Shown here: positions 36,371-48,221 of the stretch, piece by piece
How positions within the stretch are numbered: position 1 is the first letter of the stretch
How the letters are laid out: every line of letters begins with the position of its first letter
NCBI GenBank assembly: GCA_022575985.1
Contig: JAKSXM010000014.1
Location: 7,006,001 to 7,070,000, forward strand
From: Anagrus nilaparvatae
Taxonomy: Eukaryota > Arthropoda > Insecta > Hymenoptera > Mymaridae
Length of the DNA: 64,000 nt
Reading direction: 5' to 3'
Made by a program: the position numbers and the translations under genes
The notes under the pieces: model-generated
What the model saw: the letters and a program-made list of their open reading frames with translations, nothing else
Databases searched by the model: none
What the model was told of the DNA's origin: nothing

Positions 36371-36899
36371 TTATAATAAATTAACTCATATTATATTTAA
36401 TATATCGAAATATTCCCAAAATTAGCCTAGCAAAAGATTTTTTTTTTAGCGCAAAAATCTTACGACACTAAAATTTTAAAAAAATTAACTACATATTTTA
36501 CATCTATTGATAAAATTAAGATCAATTAACTTATATTAAACCCTAACTCATCAAAATATTGCTGAAATTAATGTTCCAAAAGCAATTTTTCAGTGCAAAT
36601 TTTATTAAAACTAAACTTTTATTAGATTACAATTAAACATAATTTATTTTTAATAATTAAATTTATTGAGTTAACTTCTTTTCAATGAAATGTTTCTTTT
36701 TTTCTTATAACATAACTTATAATTACCGTTTACTGAAATTTTCCAAAAACAAAATTTAACTGCATTTTTTATACCTATCGGTAAATCTTTGATTAATTAA
36801 CTCAAGTCAAACTGAAATTTTTAAAATATTACGAAAATTAAATTTACGAAAAACCTTTTTTTTAGGCCAAAAATCATAAAAGACTAAAATTTTCTATAA
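36371..36899. repeat. Satellite block 2, left part (135-155 bp units)
   Basis: TTAACTCATATT-type landmarks at about 36381, 36526 and 36796 (two units) and AGGCCAAAAATCATAAAA near the end. The same array resumes at 41287 after the LTR element. It shares the GGCCAAAAATC motif with the 150-bp blocks. Confidence 0.7.
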
Positions 36900-36903
36900 A
36901 CAA

Positions 36904-37818
36904 TGTAGCACTTTATTTTAAAAAGAATAAGTAAATAATAAAAATAATAATTAATTTGATAATGTTTTATATTGCTAAAATAAAATGTTACTTTTAAGAG
37001 AGAGAGAGAGTTTTACCTGTTTTATTATAGTGTGGTATGTAAAAAATACACACACATATGCCTGGCAGCATGCATTGGAAAAAGGATTAATAAATAAATT
37101 TTTATAAGACGAATTAATAATTTAATTTAAATGATCATTATATATTTTAATTTAATAAGTTTTAATTGTTCAAAATAATAAAAATATTATACAAAGTTTA
37201 CGGTGGCCACACTCATACTATTTTATCATACATACATATAGATATATACCGGTTTCTATAAATTAAAAATATAAATTCGCGACGATTAGAATTCCGCGTG
37301 GCTAACCATTTATATAATTTTATTAATCATTTACTCACGACGTCGCTCCTTTTCTTCTATTAAAAATCTTGACTCAGAAAATAGTGATTCGACGTGTGGA
37401 CCTTTATGTAGAGACTCCTGGTGGTGGGATGAACCTCATCTACAAGGCAGTTAACCCTATTCTTCTTGAAAACATTTTCCATCCTCACTCATATAATTTT
37501 CTATAAAATAGAAGGTCCCTACGCGAACACATTTTAGCACGATTTTCGATACATGCTTTATATTGTAATAAAGTCACCTGGAGAGCATATCTCATCTACA
37601 GGGACAAAAGGAGCGCGCAAGATTACATAATTCGTCCGATTTCCACGAAATCCGAGGGACGAGAGAGAGAGAGTTATTTCTTTGAAACTCACATGACCCC
37701 CTCTTATCGATCAATAACATTGATTTTAGCGCCGCTATTCACACCTGAATTACATAATATATAAGCGCGATTTTTAATTTGAAAATATTCAAAAGGTGTA
37801 TAAAAACACCGCATTACA
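36904..37818 (-). repeat. LTR (3' LTR of the minus-strand element)
   Basis: 915 bp, TGTAGCAC...GCATTACA on the plus strand. Nearly identical to 40379-41286 including GAGAGAGAGAG, ATATGCCTGGCAGCATGC, GGTGGCCACACTCATAC and GGACCTTTATG-AGAGACTCC. Confidence 0.92.
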
Positions 37819-37829
37819 CCCCGCTGCTT
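37819..37829 (-). other. Polypurine tract
   Basis: Minus strand AAGCAGCGGGG directly before the TG of the LTR, the expected site for plus-strand priming. Confidence 0.7.
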
Positions 37830-39628
37830 AAACTTCGATTAATCTTCTCATTAGGGGTGCAGCCCTTTTGCAAACTTAGTGCAAACAAAATTTATTAATA
37901 TGTAGGGTCACGTAGTTAATATAATGCTTTGATGTCTTGAGTAGGGTGAAGTGCCACTTGTCTTAGAAAATTTAAACTTTCCACGTCTCAGTAAACCATA
38001 TTGACCCAAATCTTTAAAGATGCGACCATGTCGTAATATGTTCAAGAAAATTTAAACGGCTCCAGCTCTCGGAAAATTACTGCTGTTAAGATATAGAACT
38101 AAGGTGATCAGTCAAAGCCCTATAGTTCTTAAGATTCCGTAATTAACCTACTTTGTGGGCGTGCACCTAAAATCTTAATTACAAATAATTCTTCTCCAAG
38201 TAATCAGGCATAATAATTATTCTTCTTCGCATTCATACTTCTAATCTCTTTTGACAATTGAATCCGAAATTTGAAATTTTTAAATATAATTCCGCATACA
38301 TAGCGCTTTATTCTATAAAATTTTATAATTCAAGTAGGACCAACCAGTTGTAATTTTAAACAGATGAAAAAAATCTAAGATTTTCTTATAACTAATTTTT
38401 ATTCTAACTATAACTAAATACTAATCTAAGATCATTTTTTTGGCATGAAAGCAAATAACCTGTAGAGAACAAAATTTTGTCTCAATAATCCAACACTTTT
38501 AAGGCGGGAAAAGAGGGAAACCTGTAATTATACTCTTAGGCATGAAAGTATTAAACCTGATGAGATTGTAGCTAAGAATCTAATTACCAACATACGCTTT
38601 TATGGCAAAAGGTACGAAACCTGAATAATTATTAAGGCGCCGAAAACACCTAAATATGCAAACGTCTAGAATAACCCCATATAGGCTAGCACGATATGCA
38701 ATCTATTAACAACTCTTGCTCAAGTACTTGATAGTCACGTCTGACCGTCATAAAAATTAATTATGTACTGCAGAAAAGAACAAGGTGTTTTGAAGTCAAA
38801 GTTACTAAACTTGACTTTTATACAATTTTTATAACTGGTTGACCTAAATTTCCATGAAAACAAAACTTCTTATTTCGGATTGTTGAAATACTTCAACATT
38901 TAACCAAGCTTAATAAAGCGAGGTAATACCCCCTTCCTAAACCTTCAATAAGATATTAGCAAGACGCATTACAAAAAAATTTTAATTTCATGTTTTAAAA
39001 GAAAAATAAATTCTCAAAAACAAATTATTATAAATTATGTTGATTTTAATCTTAAAAAAAAATCACACTCATTCATTAATTTACTTTTAAATAATTTGAA
39101 ATGATTTAAGTTTTAGGAATATTTCCATTATTATTATAAAAGCCCATATATATTTCTAAATTATTTAACTAAATTTTATTATGTAAATCTAGCGTAGAAA
39201 AAATTTTGCTAATTAAAAAAAATAACACTTCAAATTATTTAGATTTCATACAAAAATTGCAAATATTGCACAAATTTTAGAGAAGTCTCCATATATATTA
39301 ATTTATATAAATTGTATCTAATAGAATATTATAGACTTCCTAAATATAAATGTTTACTATAGTGCAAAACAGTTTATAAAAATTATTATTTAAATACAAA
39401 GTTTAAAATTTTTTTATTGCACGTTATTATAAGAAGTGTCCAAATATAATATAAATTTTACAGTCTTTAAACTTTCAAAAAAAATTAAGGACAGCTCCAT
39501 ATATATTTTTAATTATTTTAATTTTTTCCAATAAAATATTATACTCTAAACAATTACTTGCTGCCAGGTTATTAAATACATAAGAATTTCAATTAATGTT
39601 TTAAATACCAGGTTTGAAAGATTACAAT

Positions 39629-39804
39629 TGTATGGTTTTTCACTAATGTGCACAAAAAAAAATATTTTTGATTTACCTTCATATGGTTTTTCACCAGTGT
39701 GTTTGATTACTTAAAATATTAATTAAATTTTTTCTTATTTAGTTTTTAGATATGAAATGTTATTTTTATTAGAACACTACATTTGTAAGGTTTCTCACCT
39801 GTAT
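39629..39804 (-). pseudogene. Degenerate C2H2 zinc-finger fragment inside the LTR element
   Basis: Minus strand, three copies of the conserved C2H2 linker: Y-T-G-E-K-P-Y-K-C (39804-39777), H-T-G-E-K-P-Y-E-G (39702-39679) and H-I-S-E-K-P-Y-N-C (39652-39629). The sequence between them no longer encodes intact fingers and spacing (about 50 and 100 bp) is not the 84 bp of complete fingers. Probably a captured and decayed piece of a host zinc-finger gene. The linker match at three places is hard to explain by chance. Confidence 0.6.
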
Positions 39805-40350
39805 AGGAAGTTTTAAATTTTATAAAATTTTCAAGAAAATATCAAAATTTTGTTCTTTATGCTAAAACATGTATTATTATAAAGGATGCCACTAATTTTA
39901 TTTAAAAAAATTAGAAAATATGAAAAAAAATTAGGTTAAATTTTCTAATGTAATAACGAATTTTTATTTTCAGAACCGTTATTTTTGCTCCATTTAAAAA
40001 AATTTTGTCTCATTTATGTTAAACTTATTTATTTTATAAATATTATGAACAAAAATAACTGTTAAAAAGTTTTCTGCATGTGCGTAGTTCAAAAAATAAA
40101 TACGTTCATATGGATACTGTCACCGGACCTACTGCTTAACCCTTTAAAAATTTTTAATCAAATGGAGTAAAGCCCAGACATTCCGCGAGCACATGGTTTT
40201 TATTTATAAATTTTGTATTTAAAAAAAATGTTATTACGTAAATACAAATCTAATTAATTTTTTTTGTTATAATCAAAAAATTTTTGTTTTAAAAATATTT
40301 ATTTAATTATTTAATTTAAAATTTTAATTAATTTTATTATTCAAGATCGC

Positions 40351-40374
40351 GATTCGAACCTGCAGGGGATGCCA
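40351..40374 (-). other. Primer-binding site of the LTR element
   Basis: Minus strand TGGCATCCCCTGCAGGTTCG and on, 4 nt after the LTR. It begins TGG (complement of a tRNA CCA end) and includes GGTTCGAATC, complementary to a tRNA T-loop, so it reaches unusually far into the tRNA. The tRNA species was not identified. Confidence 0.7.
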
Positions 40375-40378
40375 CGTT

Positions 40379-41286
40379 TGTAACACTTTATTTTAGCAAG
40401 AATAAATAAATAATAAAAATAATAATTAATTTGATAATGTTTTATATTGCTAAAATAAAATGTTACTTTTAAGAGAGAGAGGGAGTTTTACCTGTTTTAT
40501 TATAGTGTGGTATGTAAAAAATACAAACACATATGCCTGGCAGCATGCATTGGAAAAAGGATTAATAAATAAATTTTTATAAGACGAATTAATAATTTAA
40601 TTTAAATGATCATTATATATTTTAATTTAATAAGTTTTAATTGTTCAAAATTATAAAAATATTATACATTTATGGTGGCCACACTCATACTATTTTATCA
40701 TACATACATATAGATATATACCGGTTTCTATAAATTAAAAATATAAATTCGCGACGATTAGAATTCCGCGTGGTTAACCATTTATATAATTTTATTAATC
40801 ATTTACTCACGACGTCGATCCTTTTCTTCTATTAAAAATCTTGACTCAGAAAATAGTGATTCGACGTGTGGACCTTTATGGAGAGACTCCTGGTGGTGGG
40901 ATGAACCTCATCTTCAAGGCAGCTAACCCTATTCTTCTTGAAAACATTTTCCATCCTCACTCATATAATTTTCTATAAAATAGAAGGTCCCACTACGCGA
41001 ACACATTTTAGCACGATATTCGATACATGCTTTATAATAAAGTCACCTGGAGAGCATATCTCATCTACAGGGAAAAAAGAAGCGCGCGCGAGATTACATA
41101 ATTCGTCCGATTTCCACGAAATCCGAGGGACGAGAGAGAGAGTTATTTCTTTGAAACTCACGTGACCCCCTCTATCGATCAATAACATCGATTTTAGCGC
41201 CGTAATTCACATCTGAATTACATAATATATAAGCGCGATTTTTAATTTGAAAATATTTAAAAGGTGTATAAAAACACCGCATTACA
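40379..41286 (-). repeat. LTR (5' LTR of the minus-strand element)
   Basis: 908 bp, plus-strand ends TGTAACAC and GCATTACA. An AG-rich tract and GTGTATAAAAACACC hairpin (stem GTGT/ACAC around TATAAAA) lie near its right edge. Confidence 0.92.
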
Positions 41287-41694
41287 ACAAAGTTTAATTG
41301 CATTTTTTATATCTATCGGTAAATCTTTAATTATTTAACTCATATTCAACTAAAATTTTCAAAATATTACCAAAAGTAATCTTGCAAAAACCATTTTTTA
41401 GGGCAAAAACCATAAAATACTGAAAGTTTGTAAATTTAAAATTAACTTCAATTTTATACCTAGCGGTAAATTTATGACTAAATAACTTAAATAATTAACT
41501 TATATTAAACGAAAAAATTTTCTTTATACCAAGTAAATTATATTGGCCTGAAATTCTATATAGTTTGCAGCCATTGACCCTAGCCAATGAAAATTTTCAT
41601 TTATAAAAATTAAGAAAATAGCAACATTTTTTATATTTAAAAACTAACTGCATTTTTTATGCTAATCATTAAATACATAATTAATTATCTTGAA
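41287..41694. repeat. Satellite block 2, right part
   Basis: Continues the array cut by the LTR element: ATCTATCGGTAAATCTTT (41313) and CCTAGCGGTAAATTTATG (41458) are about 145 bp apart and match CCTATCGGTAAATCTTT at about 36774. Confidence 0.7.
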
Positions 41695-42772
41695 CTACTC
41701 GATGACCTCGAACTCACTGTGAGGGGTGCGTTGTCTAGGAAGGCGTCTGCGAACGGGGCATACATTTGCTCTAATTCAGATGTCACTAAAGGCAGCTTTA
41801 ATTTTTAATTATTAATTATTCTATACACTAATGCTATTGACATTAGTACATTAATATGATGAATGGCAGTATGGCTGGGGCTTCTCTGGAGCAGGGCTCC
41901 ACAGCAATGTGGCCTTGCCCTACAGAGCAAGGTAATCGTTGCTGCTGGTTCATTCATGTTTGTGCCCTTCACCTGCTGTCTGTTGGGGGGATTCAGAAAA
42001 AGCCACGAAAAGAGCTGAAAAGTTCGCTGGGATTGGCTGCATGTGTTTCTGTCTAAACAAAAAACTGTTTACTTTAAATGTGATATATGTGTTGCAGCCA
42101 ATAACTTCGGGACGTAAGGCTTGAAGCGGTAATTATCAGATAAACCCTTGCAGCTGCAGGTGTTGGGCGCGAACATGACTGATCCTACGATCCCTGATTT
42201 CGGTGAGCCCTGCGGCGTTCGCTCCATGACTAGTCAAGAAGCTTTTTTTTTGTTTAGAGCTTCCCTGACTAACCTAAAATCTAATTAAATTGCACAAGTG
42301 TGTAAGTCCCAGGAGCAGATGTCTGGGTGGATGTCGCATTCTTTCTTGCAGTGCAAATCGAATGATCGAACGGCACGTGCTGTTTTCACCTGGTGATCAT
42401 TTGATCATCTGTGGAAGTAATCTTACTTTTGTAAGAATCATTGGGATCTTGACCAATCGCTAGGAATGGCTTATGAGGATCCTGTTAATACGACGGGTAA
42501 AATATCGTATTATGTCAGCAGACATTAGATCTGTAGGACTCGCAACAGTCACCCCCCTGTGTCTTGTACCCAGGGTGAGGATTGCTGTGGGTCTGAATCC
42601 CCGGTCCTATCATCTCACCACTTTTTCCCATTTCATTACAGGTACACTAATTACAATAGTTCTTTACAGGTTTTTTCTTTTTTCCAGGTTATCACATCGC
42701 ACAGAGGGTACCCTTACCTGCATTCATTTAAGGGCGCTTAGTCCAGTGACACAGGCTACTTAAATAACAAAT
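41695..42772 (+). promoter_or_regulatory. 5' leader of R1-like copy 2
   Basis: GC-richer sequence before ORF1; contains CTAATG...CATTAG hairpin near 41830 and several short unsupported frames. In this class the leader carries an internal promoter; none could be pinpointed. Confidence 0.5.
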
Positions 42773-44365
42773 ATGCAAAATGATAAAAATGATATACCTC
42801 AGGCTGATAAGCCACTTCAAGAAGTGTCGAATTCAGCTGTCAGTTCCGATCGGGTGAAAGCCCCGGTGGCTGGCACCGGCCCCATGGACTCTGAGGGGGG
42901 CCAACAATTTTGCATGGAGGCGGATTTAACACCATCTTCCGCCCAGGGGGGATCACGAAACGAACTTCAAGCCATAGTTTTGCTTGAAGATATTCAGCAA
43001 ATGCCAAAAAAGCCAAATGCACCTAACAAGGGTGCAAGGGATACCGTACCAAGCTATGCGGAGCACTTCAAATATCTGCAAGGCATACTACAGGGTACCG
43101 ACAGCCTTGACCAAGGACAGGCCATGGCACAAACAGTGATGGAAAGGCCTAATGCCTATCATAAGTTTATCGCCGTTGTAAAGGATGCTATACAGGCAGT
43201 GGAAAAACATCACAAGGACATGAAGGAAGCAAATGACAAGATGACATACCATTGTTCAGAAGTCCAAAGAAATTGCGGCATGCCCATTAAAATGGGAGTG
43301 AAAGACCTCGATAATGCCCTTATCCAAATTGAGTTGATCGCGAAGAGACTGCGTGTGGAAACACAAGAAATTGAGTCTGCTCATGGGAAAGCATCGCAGA
43401 AAATGGCAAAGAGGGTCCGATCGCCTTCTTCTGAAGAGAATTCTCCAGAATCAAGGCAAATAAGCAAGATCTCCAAAAGATCCCTCCAAAATGCTAGCGG
43501 TATAGCTACATCTGAGGAGGAGCAGCAAAAGAACGCGAAGCTCCAGAAAAAAGAGGAGGAGGAAATGCTGCGTAAAGACACTCTGAGAAAAGAGCAAGAG
43601 CAGAGGAAGAAGGAAAATGCGCGTTTGGAAAAGGAGGAAAAAGAGCGGCAGAAAAATGAGAAACTGCTCCAGGAAAAAACAAGTCTGCTACAACTACACC
43701 AAAAGCAGAACCTAGAACAGAGGAAAGCAAAGGCGCCACCTAAAGAGAAGGGAGGAGAGCATCCCAACAGGGAGGACCCAAAGACGGCGCCTAACAACAC
43801 CAAGGCGGACGGCCCACGGGATAACTTTGGAACCTCCCCAAGGAAGGATAAAAAATCTCCCAAGCATTTGTCCAAAAAGGAAAGAAAGCAACAAAAGAAG
43901 CTTAGAAAATTGCAGCTTAGGCATGGAAGCAACTCACCCGAAAATACGAATCAGCCATTTGAAACAACGCAGATGGCTGATGGAAGGGTGAACAATCAGG
44001 CGCAATCTCAGAGGCCAACGGACAAGGAGGAAAACTGGCAGGTAAAGGGTAGAACGAAGAAGATACCCAGAGCCAAGAGTGCCCAACAGGCTAAGAAACC
44101 TGCTGAAAAAGTTCTTCCAAAAATGGGAAGGCGCAGGTATAGGAAAAGGAAGGAAGCCTTCCAGATTACCCCAGCGGCGGGTAAGACGTACGAGGAAACG
44201 CTCATCGATCTAAAGCGCAATGTTAACCTCGAAGAAGCTGGAGCGAAGATTCACCGCGTCAGGAAAGCTCAAAATGGCAGTGTCCTGATCGAGTTGGATG
44301 CAATCCGGAAACCCTCACACGATCCGAACCAGAACATCGGTGAAATAGCTGGGAGTTCAGCTTGA
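42773..44365 (+). CDS. ORF1 (Gag-like) of R1-like copy 2, C-terminus replaced
   Basis: 530 codons from ATG (MQNDKNDIPQADK...). An N-terminal acidic/low-complexity part, a coiled-coil-like segment (about residues 120-215), then a very Lys/Glu/Gln-rich stretch (residues 215-420) and the conserved Gag core near the end (D-L-K-R-N-V-N-L-E-E-A-G-A-K-I, V-R-K-A-Q-N-G-S-V-L-I-E-L). In R1-type elements three CCHC zinc knuckles should follow; here the frame leaves after L-I-E-L-D-A-I-R into the wrong frame of ORF2 (K-P-S-H-D-P-N-Q-N) and stops. The protein could still bind RNA through its core and basic tract, but lacks the knuckles. Confidence 0.85.
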   Translation: MQNDKNDIPQADKPLQEVSNSAVSSDRVKAPVAGTGPMDSEGGQQFCMEADLTPSSAQGGSRNELQAIVLLEDIQQMPKKPNAPNKGARDTVPSYAEHFKYLQGILQGTDSLDQGQAMAQTVMERPNAYHKFIAVVKDAIQAVEKHHKDMKEANDKMTYHCSEVQRNCGMPIKMGVKDLDNALIQIELIAKRLRVETQEIESAHGKASQKMAKRVRSPSSEENSPESRQISKISKRSLQNASGIATSEEEQQKNAKLQKKEEEEMLRKDTLRKEQEQRKKENARLEKEEKERQKNEKLLQEKTSLLQLHQKQNLEQRKAKAPPKEKGGEHPNREDPKTAPNNTKADGPRDNFGTSPRKDKKSPKHLSKKERKQQKKLRKLQLRHGSNSPENTNQPFETTQMADGRVNNQAQSQRPTDKEENWQVKGRTKKIPRAKSAQQAKKPAEKVLPKMGRRRYRKRKEAFQITPAAGKTYEETLIDLKRNVNLEEAGAKIHRVRKAQNGSVLIELDAIRKPSHDPNQNIGEIAGSSA

Positions 44366-45155
44366 TAACAAGCTGACCTTCTGGGAGCAATTTCAGAGGT
44401 CGTGTGAAAAGGCAGCGTCGGCCGCATCCTCCCTGTCAAGGCTCATGGCCAACATTGGGGGACCCAAGTTAGGGAAGCGGAGGCTCCTGATGTCAGTCGT
44501 CAACTCTGTCCTGCTCTACGGATCAGAAGTCTGGGCGAAGACCACAGAAACTGCCAAGTACAGACGAAAAATATCGTCGGTACAGAGGCAGGCGGCAGTG
44601 AGGATCGCCTGTGGATACCACACGGTATCTCTAGAGGCGATCCAGGTTGTTGCTTCGGTGATACCCATTGACCTGCTAGCGTTGGAGCGGAAATTCATCT
44701 ACGAGAGCGTAGAAGAGCGCGAAGTGGCTTCCACTCGCGCCCGCTTCAACTCTATGAAAGCATGGAAGAAACGATGGAAAAAGAACCAAGAGAAAAATGC
44801 CCTGTGGACGCGCAGACTGATCTCAGACCTGCAGGCATGGATGGGACGACAGCATGGGGAGGTGGATTTCTACCTTACCCAGTTCTTAACTGGACACGGG
44901 TACTTCCGTGTCATGTTGAAGCATTGGCATAAGGTGGCAACAAAGGAGTGCTTGCACTGTCCGGGCGTGGATGATACAGTAGAGCACACATTTTTCGAAT
45001 GTGTTTGCTACTCGGAGGGGCGCCCGCCCTTCCCAATTTGGAGGCCGGAGACGGTGGTCCCGGAAATGCTACGGAGTTCCGAAAACTGGAACAAAGTAGC
45101 AGAGTACGTAAGGACCACCTTGTTGCAGAAGAAGGAGGAGGGCTTTCTATCGTAG
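44307..45155 (+). pseudogene. ORF2 C-terminal remnant of R1-like copy 2
   Basis: Matches the post-RT thumb and C-terminal part of copy 1, after an in-frame TAG near 44348 (TAC in copy 1). From 44445 it is open to TAG at 45153-45155 and includes the complete C-terminal zinc knuckle C-L-H-C...V-E-H-T-F-F-E-C that copy 1 has lost to a stop. It has no RT catalytic motifs. Confidence 0.88.
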
Positions 45156-45436
45156 AGAGCTCTCCTGCCCCTAGGCAGGGGGGAAGGCAGCGGCCAGCTG
45201 CCTAGGCTGCGCGTCCCAAACTGAAGTTATACCTGAAAAGGGAGTTCCGGTTTGGGACAAACAAGCGCGGGGGGTTTAAAGTGTGTTTATCCAGTAAGAA
45301 TCTGGGGCGTAGCCGGCGACCGCGTTCGCTGGTGGTCTCCCAGTTGTACACTTTGTACAAATGGGCGGTCATGGAAATTTGCGGGTCTTTAAGGCCCGCA
45401 AACACTCCATGGCTGATGTAAGATTCACATATTTCC

Positions 45437-45474
<38 letters not shown>

Positions 45475-45475
<1 letters not shown>

Positions 45476-47293
45476 ATGAAATAATAAGTAATAAATAATA
45501 AATAATTAATAATAGTATATAAGTATAAAATACATAGAGAAAAAGATAACAAAATAACGAACAATAAAATGACGAAAATTATATAAAGATTGAAGCAACT
45601 TAACATTGAAATACAAACTTTGAAATGTTGTGAAAAATGTTATCAATAATAAACAAAAGAAAACTACAAAAAGGAAATATTTTTTTTGAACACAATTTTT
45701 ACCATGCAGATTTTTACCTTCCATAATTATCTCCCTTTTATAAGGAATGGGTTTTTGCCCTTAGTAGAAGTAAACGTAATTGATAGATCTTATTTTACCT
45801 TTGTAATACTATTACAAAAAAAATAATAATAATGACTATATAAGCTTTAAAACTATCAATACAAAAAAAAATAATAATAACGACTATATAAGCTATAAAT
45901 TGAAAAACGATATAAATAAACAAATACAAAAATATAATTTATTTATTATAAGTATGATTTGAAAAATAATACAGGGTTTTTAACTATGAAAATTTTATAA
46001 AGTTGAAGTATTAGCGAAGCACAATATTTTATTATATTTTTTTTTACTTTTATCTCAAAGTTTTACGTATACACAGAAAATTTTATATATGTTAGTTTCA
46101 AAACATTCTTTACGGTGTTAGCAGGTTAATTCAAATTTCTCTCAGACATCCCTAAATATCTGTGAAAAACCAGTGGAAAACACAGATTGACTTACAAATT
46201 TAAATAAATTTTTTTCTTCCACATGCAACTTCTATAAAAATATTTTAAATATTTACATGCAACTTCTATAAAAATATTTTAAATATTTACATAATTTTAG
46301 GCAAACAAGCCTTTACCGTTCCCTGTCACAAAGGAGATTCCTATACTTTGAGTGTCTGTCACTCACACCTATCAATTAATTTTCAAAAAATTTTATTTGG
46401 GGATTAATTGATATATCATAAGGTTAAACTTTTTCCATATAGAAAAAATTTAAACTTACTTTTACTAATTATTACAAGGGTGAGAAGGTGTGTCACACGA
46501 TTTTACAAAATTTTTACGTAATACGTAATTTATTTATATTAAATTTGATTTCTCTTCATTAAAACATTTTTAAAACCTTTTAATCACATAAATGACAACT
46601 TAAATACATAAAAAATAAATTCTCACATCGAGAGCACTTTAAGAGGTCCTTAAATAGGAAAACAAAATCAGTTTAAGTTCAGAAATCACGAAGGGACAAA
46701 AACAAAAGCCTTTACCGTACCCCCATGGATCTCCGATTCAGAAGTGTTATAATTAAAATATTAAAAACTTAGGAAGTTTCAATCATAAAAATACTTTACT
46801 TTCCAAACGGAAAAGTTTTTTTGTTCATTTGTCTACGAATTATTTTGATTTTTCTATAAAAAAGCCTTTACCGTTCCTGCCTTTACCGTTCTTCTTTTTT
46901 TTTTTAAATTATTAAATATTTCTAAAATTTACTTCCAAAACTCGTAATTTTAGTAAGAATTCTATAAAAATATATGATATTGTTATCTAAAATACATAAA
47001 ACCTAGAAAAATTCATATATTAAGGCTGTATGTAACGATTTTGGTTTTTAATGGTTTTAAGCTGTTTTTACCTTATAATTGTATGAAAAAACGTAATAAA
47101 TTGATGTAAAAGCTTCGTTATGGTGATTTTTAAGCAACACTGAATAACTATTGGTGAAAAAATTCTAAAAAGCCTTGTTTGGATTTTAAAAAAAGAATTT
47201 TTTATTTTTATTTTTTGAAAGCTATTATTTCAAAAAAAATGAAAACGAGCCATAAATTTGAAATTTCTTATATTAACCATACATATATCCATA
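45475..47293. other. Gene-free stretch with small tandem duplications
   Basis: A 36-bp unit (ACATGCAACTTCTATAAAAA...) is duplicated at about 46232-46305, and GCCTTTACCGTTCC recurs at 46309, 46709, 46864 and 46880. No coding signal. Confidence 0.45.
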
Positions 47294-48164
47294 CTAGCTG
47301 CCTCCGGCTCACTCACCTCGGCTTCGCCCCCCTGGACCCCTGCAACATGATTTTTCCAGATATGTTGTTTTACGTTACTCAATATTTTTTATAACAACCT
47401 TTTTTTACCCGAATTATTATCTAAAATTTACTAAATCATAAAAATGACGGACGTTGGAACTCAGGCGGATAATTAGTGATCAGCGATTCAAAGCTTGATT
47501 ACCCCTCCCTTTGATCCGCAAGTGGCAGTTGCTTCCCTCAACTACCAATTCTAGGATTCTCCCTGATAATAGCTGTACAAGTTCCTTTTAGTTACTCTAT
47601 TGAGCTACTAAATTAGTAACCGGTAAGAATTACAAATATATATAATATTAGTCATAAACTTTTATAATTTTCGAAAAATGATTGTAACTTTTGACAGATC
47701 GAACCGATTAACTTGAAAATTTAGGTGAATTCGTAAAAAATATGTCCGAATCGAATGAAACTCTTTTCCACATTAAAATTTTTCCTTACTTTTCTGTTTT
47801 TTATAAAAATCAGAAATATATATAATATTAGTCCTAAACTTTTATAATTTTCGAAAAATATTTGTAACTTTTGACAGATCGAACCGATTACCTTGAAAAT
47901 TTAGGTGGATACGTAAAAAATAAGCCCAAATCGAATGAAATTCTTTTTTATGGTAAAATTTTCCCTCGGTTTTCAGTTTTTTTAGTTTTTTTTGAAAATT
48001 TTATAAAAATTTTTTTCTTGAAAATTCAGTTTTTTCAACATACAAATTTTTTGTCGTTATCAATCGAAATAAAACGTACCCTATGTTTTGACCCGTAATT
48101 TTTGCCGTCTTTTGCCGTAAACCGTATGTCTGTAGCTTTTATCGTTTTCTAGTTTATCGCGTTC

Positions 48165-48221
<57 letters not shown>

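Larger units (their letters stand above)
37819..40378 (-). other. Internal region of the LTR element, non-coding
   Basis: No reading frame above 60 codons on either strand. AT-rich; the only recognisable content is the primer-binding site, polypurine tract and degenerate zinc-finger linkers at 39629-39804. Confidence 0.7.
36904..41286 (-). mobile_element. Non-autonomous LTR retrotransposon (LARD-like), minus strand
   Basis: Two ~0.91 kb direct repeats with TG...CA ends flank 2.56 kb of internal sequence without gag or pol. A 4-bp ACAA duplication flanks the element (36900-36903 and 41287-41290), which sits inside a satellite array. Read on the minus strand: LTR 41286-40379, 4-nt spacer, primer-binding site TGGCATCCCC..., internal region, polypurine tract AAGCAGCGGGG, LTR 37818-36904. 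Replication signals are thus intact while proteins must come from elsewhere. Differences between the LTRs are few, so insertion is fairly recent. Clade cannot be assigned without pol. Confidence 0.88.
41695..45474 (+). mobile_element. R1-like non-LTR retrotransposon, copy 2, with internal deletion
   Basis: GC-rich block that starts around 41695 inside satellite and ends in about 35 A residues (45440-45474). It has a 1.07 kb 5' leader, ORF1, then a direct jump at about 44306 into the last third of ORF2, then a 3' region almost identical to copy 1. The endonuclease and most of the reverse transcriptase are gone. No clear target duplication was found. Unlike copy 1 it keeps the 5' end, so the deletion is internal. 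Confidence 0.9.

Noticed and set aside
40351..40374. tRNA gene fragment (GATTCGAACC T-loop-like sequence)
   Set aside because: It sits 4 nt from the LTR on the correct strand and begins TGG; a primer-binding site explains it, and no tRNA body is present.
36904..41286. Simple segmental duplication of 0.9 kb
   Set aside because: TG...CA ends, ACAA target duplication, PBS and polypurine tract at the expected places identify LTRs.
43381..43932. 183-codon minus-strand frame (Ser/Phe/Cys-rich)
   Set aside because: Antisense shadow of the Lys/Glu-rich ORF1 of R1-like copy 2.
45202..45606. 134-codon minus-strand frame with a Phe run
   Set aside because: Antisense of the R1-like 3' region and its poly(A) tail.
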